Assembly: GCA_009731375.1 (NCBI GenBank)
Contig: BJOX01000249.1
Coordinates: forward strand, 5,154 to 34,887
Origin: Paulinella micropora
Lineage: Eukaryota; Cercozoa; Imbricatea; Euglyphida
DNA length: 29,734 nt
Reading direction: 5' to 3'
Shown: one piece after another, positions 24,533 to 29,734 of the stretch
Numbering within the stretch: position 1 is the first letter of the stretch
Layout: every line of letters starts with the position of its first letter
Notes under the pieces: model-generated
What the model was told of the DNA's origin: nothing
Seen by the model: only the letters and a program-made list of their open reading frames with translations
The model's database searches: none
Position numbers and translations under genes: made by a program

Positions 24533-26386
24533 CATCCTGTGATTGATGAGTTAGAGAAGACCGACAGAGTTCTGACCAAGATCAGACTGTTGATGGGTGC
24601 GTTACTGCACAAGGAGGCATGGAAGAGATGGATTCCTACCAAGGATCACTCTGTCCTTAAATCACTTAGTAACGCACCACCGGTCGCCAACAAAGCAGGT
24701 GTTGACCAATATGTGGAGAAATATAATTTTCTCAGATCTGCTTCTGAATTGATGGCCTTTATCACTCTTGCTCAAAAGCTGGTGATATCTGAGAAGAAGA
24801 AGGCGAAAGAGAATGAGGAGTTCGAGAAGACGATGAGACTGGAGAGAATGAAAGCAAAAGTGAGTGGTGCAAAGGCACACCCTCCGACATATTTGATCCC
24901 ACCAGCTCCTGCCCCACCAGCTCCTGCTCCACCAGCCCCTGCACCCTCGGGCTCAACTACGGTGGTGGTCACAAACACGGAGAAGAAGGACAGACAGAAC
25001 ATCATAAATGCATTCAAGGGGAAAAAAGGAGGAGTGGCAAGTCTCATGCTATATGCCAAGACGAGCTCAGACAAAGACTCTGATGCTTCGCTTTTGAGCA
25101 AGCTCAAAGAGATCAATGCCTGCATGAAGGCTTTTCCTTGCGACGAAACGCAGGAATACGAGGCCCTTGTTACTGTTTTTGACCAATCTCTAGTCTCGGA
25201 GGGATTTGATCTGACACAGTACAAGTTTTTGAGAAAGAAGGAGGAGATTAAGAGAAACAATGCAACAGGCCTAGACGCTCAGTGTGAACTGGCGGTGGCC
25301 ACACTCATTTCATATTTTCAATCTCATGGATACCAGCATCTCTGCACTGGTACTCTCATAGGATTTGAAATCTTTGAGACAGTGGCGATGAGTTTGAGGA
25401 GTGCTGTTGGCTTGGCGGCGACCCTTACGGAGGTAGTTTCCTCCTATGGGCTATTCTATGGCCGCAAGTCGATCATCCTCTATTTCTTTTCGGCGTTACA
25501 CACAGTTAACCCGAGTAAGCTTACTCAGCTCATACAACAATGCTCGACGTTTAGCTCAGTGAAGTCCAAGAACTTCCTCGAGACACACGTGTTCGAAAAT
25601 ACGGTTCAAAGCGTTGCTCCGTCAGCACTGTTTCAAGAAGTGATGAGTGCATGCTCAAACATGGACTCGCTCACGGAGGCACATACGGCACAGGCAGGCG
25701 GTGTACCTGTTGGCGCACAAGCCACGTACACAAACAGAGTTGCCGGTTGGAAGAGACAGAGAGAGCCAGACCTGAAGACCGCATGTTGGAGGTGGTTCGC
25801 GGGCTTGCAGTGTAAGGCACAGATGGAGAACAGAGACTGCTCTTTCAATCATGATAGGCAGAACCCAACAGCAAGGGCAAATTTTCTGAGCAGGACGGAA
25901 GGCAAGGAACCGGGCCTTTTCAACATGCTTCAGATTGCCGCTGCGAACGAAGGTTGGTATGCCAATATGTGTGATGATGAGGAGTTACGAGAGGCAATCA
26001 TTACCTACATGAAGAGGATGAAGGAGAAGAAGGAGGAAAGGGAGAGACAAAAGAACTTAAAGGCCTCTCAAAGAGGACGAGGAGGAGGAGCAGGAGCAGG
26101 AGGACGAGGAGGAGGAGCAGGAGGAGGACGAGGAGGAGGAACATGGAGAGGAGCCTCGAGGTGGCAAGGAACCCCTCAGAGAGGAAGAGGAGGAGGTCGG
26201 GGATATACCCCTTATGGAGGGAGAGCTGTTCGAGCTCCAGCCCCCCCACCCAGAGGAGGAGGAGGCTCATGGGCAAGCTCCAACCCGAATTTCGGTCGAG
26301 CTCAGGCCTACAACACTGCCTCGGAGACCGATACGTCATCCCACCCGGACACTACTCAAGGTAATCGTTTCGAGGTGGTGGAATGA
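24533..26386 (+). CDS. gag: retrotransposon Gag-like protein (5' end in gap)
   Basis: 617 codons are visible. In order: a helical N-terminal part; a charged Lys/Glu helix (KKKAKENEEFEKTMRLERMK); a Pro/Ala linker (PPAPAPPAPAPPAPAPSG, about 24898-24951); a long helical capsid-like region; a single Cys/His motif at 25784-25852 with spacing C-x8-C-x8-C-x3-H; then an Arg/Gly-rich RGG tail at about 26070-26275. Retrotransposon Gags normally use a CCHC knuckle (C-x2-C-x4-H-x4-C). The CCCH finger and RGG tail seen here are both RNA-binding types and could serve the nucleocapsid role. Identity as Gag rests on position before pol and overall layout. It ends at TGA 26384-26386 in the pol frame. Confidence 0.75.
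   Translation, partial: HPVIDELEKTDRVLTKIRLLMGALLHKEAWKRWIPTKDHSVLKSLSNAPPVANKAGVDQYVEKYNFLRSASELMAFITLAQKLVISEKKKAKENEEFEKTMRLERMKAKVSGAKAHPPTYLIPPAPAPPAPAPPAPAPSGSTTVVVTNTEKKDRQNIINAFKGKKGGVASLMLYAKTSSDKDSDASLLSKLKEINACMKAFPCDETQEYEALVTVFDQSLVSEGFDLTQYKFLRKKEEIKRNNATGLDAQCELAVATLISYFQSHGYQHLCTGTLIGFEIFETVAMSLRSAVGLAATLTEVVSSYGLFYGRKSIILYFFSALHTVNPSKLTQLIQQCSTFSSVKSKNFLETHVFENTVQSVAPSALFQEVMSACSNMDSLTEAHTAQAGGVPVGAQATYTNRVAGWKRQREPDLKTACWRWFAGLQCKAQMENRDCSFNHDRQNPTARANFLSRTEGKEPGLFNMLQIAAANEGWYANMCDDEELREAIITYMKRMKEKKEERERQKNLKASQRGRGGGAGAGGRGGGAGGGRGGGTWRGASRWQGTPQRGRGGGRGYTPYGGRAVRAPAPPPRGGGGSWASSNPNFGRAQAYNTASETDTSSHPDTTQGNRFEVVE
26384..26386 (+). promoter_or_regulatory. UGA between gag and pol, same frame (possible read-through site)
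   Basis: gag and pol share a frame, separated only by TGA followed by CTGGAGGGG. From 26387 the frame stays open to the pol block. UGA followed by C is a known leaky context. Gag-stop-Pol read-through is established for gammaretroviruses. Alternatively, pol starts at its own ATG (the first is near 26567). Confidence 0.5.
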
Positions 26387-29300
26387 CTGGAGGGGGAAGA
26401 AAAGAGGAAGGAGAAGACTGTGAAGTTTAACTCTAAAGTCACAGTGCTTTCTAATGCTGTTGTGCAGAATGGGCCAACGCTTCCTCAATCTGAATACAAA
26501 GATGTGGGTACACAGAGACTGCAGCCCCAAGGTAGTCTCATACCCGTTCATACATCACGGTTACCAATGATAACTGATGCAAATAGGAAGGCGAGACTTG
26601 CGATGGAGGCGAGGAGGCCAATGGCAGACGTATCGCCTCGGCCAAGCAAACAACCACGAACAGACTCAATGTCTACGATCGCGGCGGGTGGCGAGCAAAA
26701 AGACAATGTGTGTACTCAAGTGCCACAAGACAATGTCGCTCACATAGTAAACGCACCAATACCGCAGAATAATAACAATGTTAATGAGGTGAAGCAGGAG
26801 GAGTTGAAAAACTTAGAGAAAAGACTCCAAAATTTGGAACGTAAAGTTCTTGTTCTCGCAGTCAATATACACAGGCCCGATGCTCTGTGTTATACGGAAC
26901 TTTATTGTGAAACATTGAAGACAATATTAAAAGTTGGTAATGATACGATGGCGAATATTAATATTGTCGGCCGGAAGTTTTTTAATCGATACCGGGACTG
27001 GGTGGACGGAAATATGAAAAATTCGACTGGCACTCTGAAGGGAGTGGGTAGCCGGACGGTCATCACGGGAATCATCACACTGACCTTTAAATTAAAATCC
27101 GCACGAGTATACCGCATGGACCTTTATGTCGTCCCCGGTTACCACGGGTCAATATTACTATCGTATGACCAATTGGCTACGATGGGGGCTGTGATTGATT
27201 GCGCCGCACGGCGAGTGATATATGGAGTAAAAAGAGGAGAAGAGAACGATATTGATCCCTTCAACGCTACTGACTCTTATGAGGCTTATGAGCTGAGTCT
27301 AGCGACGGATCACAAAAAGATGGCCATCGCACATGAGGCACTTGAGGTGTACGTTCACCCCCATGTCGTAAGACCGGATGAACTGTCCTGGACCGACAAT
27401 TGGGAATCCCAAGTGTGCACTGTCACAGTTCCGACATGCCATTGGGACAAAAAGTCTATTGATGACTTAATCGAGAAGCGAAAGGAGGAGATTATATGTG
27501 TCGCACAAAGAAGCCCGTCGTTGGCGAGATTCGCGGAAGGAGTAGGAACAGATGTCCATATTACTAACGGATACTGTTTCCATGCGAAAGTAGGAGAAGA
27601 AAAAAGGGAGGCGTTTGTACCAAGGAGAACGGGGCGAATCCCGGATACTCCACCAGAAACTATTAAAAGTTTTATTACTGATTTCTGGGGTGACGAGCCC
27701 ACGTGGCCGCGTTCACTGTCTGAAGTGAAGAAATGCTTACGGACTTTATTCGAAAATAATAAGCCGTATACTATTATCCTGCCATATAATGAGAAGGCGA
27801 TATGGGCGCAGGAAATAAGGGACCGGCTTATTGATCATCCTATACCGGTACCCTCTCGCAAGCAACAGCTAGTGGTGGCTTGTCGTATGGGAACTCGTGA
27901 GCAGAGCAGTGCATACAAGCGGAAGCTCAGAGACCTCGACAAGTTGAAATTGATACCGCAAGCATTCACATGCTTTGATGGTTTTTACACCCGTAAAGCT
28001 CCTTTGCAATACGCGAGACTCATTGACATGCTGGTGGAGCTCGGTAAAGATGATGAGCCGGACACGGTCACGTATGAAAAGACGGGCCTAGATGATGTCT
28101 CGGAAGAGGACTTAGGCTTGGAGGAGGACAGAGAACCCCTCAAGCAGCATAAGCAGATGTCTGATGAAGATTTTCAAGAGGCGGCGCGGAAAATATTGGA
28201 AGAAGGAGTAGGCACGGAGAAGGAGAAGGAGCTTTTAAAAGCCAAATTAGAGGCGAACAAGGAAATTTTTGACCCTCCACATGCAGGTGGTGTCAAGCCT
28301 GAAGATTTCACTGCGGTTATTTACAAAATACCGGGTGCGGAGCCGTCACCGGCACCACGAAGGGCGAATTTGAGTATACATGAGGCGAAGATAGCGGAGG
28401 AGCTAGCAAGACAGCTGCTCAATGAGGACTTTATTGAGAGATCAACATCTCCAATAGTCTCACAACCGAGAATAGTGCCGAAGCCAGGAGGAGAATGGCG
28501 CCTGACAGTTAACTATGCTCGTGTTAACAAGGTGCTGGAGGAAGAGAGAAATCCTCTCCCGACATTAGAAGAAGGAAGGAGAGTACTGCGGAATGCAAAA
28601 TTCTATTCGGTCATTGACCTTAAGAATGGCTTCTGGCAGATACCACTGGAGGAAAAGTCCAGATGGCTGACGGCGTTTGTGGTGGGTATGGAAATATACC
28701 AATGGAAAGTGCTTCCGATGGGCCTCAAGCAAGCCCCAGGACTTTTCCAGAAGGCGATGCAGAAGATGTTGAGCAGTCAGTACGATGATTTGTCTGACGG
28801 TGGCTTTATGAGAAGGCGGGGACAGAAGGCGGGAGAATATGCATTTTGCTATATCGATGACATTATCGTATACTCTAACACAATGGAGGAGCATATCGAT
28901 CATTTGTCCGATATATTCAGGCGCATCGGAGCTTTTGGCCTGAAGTGCAATCTAAAGAAGTGTCAACTTGCCAAGACGAGTGTGACATACTTAGGGTACG
29001 AGATCTCCCATAATCGAGTCTCGATATCCAAAGAGAAGAGGGAGGAGATTATGAATCGACCGATACCGAAGAACCGCACTGAATTGCACTCATTCCTTGC
29101 GATGGCGCAATACTATAGCCAGTTTATACCCGATTGGGGTGCAACACGGGCTAAGTTGGAGAAAATAATAGATTTTGGAGACTTTGAGAAGTGGGGCGAA
29201 GAGGCTTTGCAAGCGTTTCATGCGCTCAAAGATCTTATTTATAAAGACCCGAAAGACGGAGGACTGGTGTTAACGATGCCCGACTTTACGAAACAATTCA

Positions 29301-29533
29301 TAGTCGATACAGACGCATCTAAGTTTGCGGTATTACAACAAGAGGATGAGGAGAAGAAATTACGCCCAATCATGTTTATTAGTAAGAAGTTGTGTGCGGC
29401 GGAGAGAAACTATTGCACAAGACAAAGAGAGGCGTCAGCGGTGGTGTGGGCCCTCAAGAGGCTCAGAGAGTATTTGTGGGGAGGACCTCAATTTACTGTC
29501 AGAACTGATCATCATAACCTGTTATATGGTTGA
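26387..29533 (+). CDS. pol: retrotransposon Pol (protease, reverse transcriptase, RNase H), interrupted
   Basis: Numbered from the GTG at 26420. A coiled-coil-like stretch (EELKNLEKRLQNLERKV) precedes a retropepsin-like domain at about 165-270. The expected D-T/S-G reads DTMAN (Asp at 26942, residue 175). Its C-terminal half is typical (DLYVVPGYHGSILLSYDQL). Reverse transcriptase, about 660-900: motif A YSVIDLKNGFWQ (Asp 733), motif B LPMGLKQAPGLFQ, motif C YIDD (813-814). RNase H from about 950: TDAS (Asp 965), REASAVVWAL (Glu 1004), RTDHHNL. The segment after TDAS lacks the usual Gly and about three residues. The frame ends at TGA 29531-29533, but the homology continues in another frame. 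This copy is therefore damaged or carries sequence errors. Confidence 0.85.
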   Translation: MEGEEKRKEKTVKFNSKVTVLSNAVVQNGPTLPQSEYKDVGTQRLQPQGSLIPVHTSRLPMITDANRKARLAMEARRPMADVSPRPSKQPRTDSMSTIAAGGEQKDNVCTQVPQDNVAHIVNAPIPQNNNNVNEVKQEELKNLEKRLQNLERKVLVLAVNIHRPDALCYTELYCETLKTILKVGNDTMANINIVGRKFFNRYRDWVDGNMKNSTGTLKGVGSRTVITGIITLTFKLKSARVYRMDLYVVPGYHGSILLSYDQLATMGAVIDCAARRVIYGVKRGEENDIDPFNATDSYEAYELSLATDHKKMAIAHEALEVYVHPHVVRPDELSWTDNWESQVCTVTVPTCHWDKKSIDDLIEKRKEEIICVAQRSPSLARFAEGVGTDVHITNGYCFHAKVGEEKREAFVPRRTGRIPDTPPETIKSFITDFWGDEPTWPRSLSEVKKCLRTLFENNKPYTIILPYNEKAIWAQEIRDRLIDHPIPVPSRKQQLVVACRMGTREQSSAYKRKLRDLDKLKLIPQAFTCFDGFYTRKAPLQYARLIDMLVELGKDDEPDTVTYEKTGLDDVSEEDLGLEEDREPLKQHKQMSDEDFQEAARKILEEGVGTEKEKELLKAKLEANKEIFDPPHAGGVKPEDFTAVIYKIPGAEPSPAPRRANLSIHEAKIAEELARQLLNEDFIERSTSPIVSQPRIVPKPGGEWRLTVNYARVNKVLEEERNPLPTLEEGRRVLRNAKFYSVIDLKNGFWQIPLEEKSRWLTAFVVGMEIYQWKVLPMGLKQAPGLFQKAMQKMLSSQYDDLSDGGFMRRRGQKAGEYAFCYIDDIIVYSNTMEEHIDHLSDIFRRIGAFGLKCNLKKCQLAKTSVTYLGYEISHNRVSISKEKREEIMNRPIPKNRTELHSFLAMAQYYSQFIPDWGATRAKLEKIIDFGDFEKWGEEALQAFHALKDLIYKDPKDGGLVLTMPDFTKQFIVDTDASKFAVLQQEDEEKKLRPIMFISKKLCAAERNYCTRQREASAVVWALKRLREYLWGGPQFTVRTDHHNLLYG

Positions 29534-29734
29534 TGAATCATGAACAGACCGGACGGCTGGCGCGGTGGCAAGCGTTCTTGTCTTGTTTCGATTTTACAAT
29601 GGTCCATCTACCGGGAAAGCGAAATGTGGTCGCTGATAGCCTCTCTAGGCTAGAGTTTAACTCAGAAGTATCGGCGTTGGTGTCCACGGTGGAGATGGAA
29701 GACTTGTCCACTGACAAGGTGTATGAGGTCAGCC
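29530..29734 (+). pseudogene. continuation of Pol RNase H in a shifted frame
   Basis: From 29530 the -1 frame is open to the window end and continues the RNase H end: LMNHEQTGRLARW, then VHLPGKRNVVADSLSRLE, the usual PGK.N..AD.LSR terminus of gypsy RNase H. Integrase would follow outside the window. Confidence 0.8.

Larger units (their letters stand above)
24533..29734 (+). mobile_element. Ty3/gypsy-type LTR retrotransposon, internal part
   Basis: gag followed by pol (protease, reverse transcriptase, RNase H), in the Ty3/gypsy order as far as seen. The left LTR and primer-binding site are in or before the gap. Integrase and the right LTR lie beyond the window. Composition is AT-richer than the genes on its left. 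Confidence 0.85.

Noticed and set aside
26384-26386. UGA as selenocysteine or a reassigned codon
   Set aside because: No SECIS element was looked for successfully, and nothing else here shows UGA used as sense. Read-through or a mutated sense codon is simpler.

Overview
The window is eukaryotic nuclear DNA. It has spliced exons with GT-AG introns, a tRNA-derived SINE family, a TTAA-flanked MITE, a Ty3/gypsy-type retrotransposon and a very large load of microsatellites. The host is most likely a protist or microalga, judged from gene style only; I cannot name it. Nothing bacterial is visible. There are nine N gaps, several flanked by long G or C homopolymers, and many small frame breaks, so base-level errors are likely in places.

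Layout. 1-1180: triplet repeats, then CATA-type repeats. 1220-1366: candidate signal-anchor exon. 1750-4700: same-orientation retroposons (minus strand), each ending in a (TTA)n tail, including at least five copies of a tRNA-derived SINE. 4733-7480: complex repeats with conserved hairpins. 7594-15480: the body of a plus-strand gene of at least eleven small exons. They encode a DXD-type sugar transferase (GT32/Gly_transf_sug-like). Its introns consist almost entirely of 3-, 4-, 5- and 6-nt microsatellites. Adjoining reading phases agree at every proposed junction. Partial, decayed copies of exon edges lie inside the introns.

15500-18850: microsatellites, weak minus-strand ORFs and a pyrimidine tract. 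18915-19975: cysteine/histidine zinc-binding-like repeats followed by a nuclease-like domain, broken by an apparent internal inversion, a stop and a frame change. 22779-20336 (minus): a leucine-rich-repeat-like gene split over several frames. 23951-23320 (minus): a hypothetical gene with a polyadenylation signal. 24533-29734: gag and pol of a Ty3/gypsy-type element, in the same frame and separated by one UGA. Gag has a CCCH finger and an RGG tail. The protease reads DTM where DTG is expected. The RNase H region carries a small deletion and a frame break. Integrase and the 3' LTR lie beyond the window.

The most interesting signals are the exon-edge copies inside microsatellite introns, the 3' core shared by four retroposon types, and the unusual Gag with its Gag-UGA-Pol arrangement.
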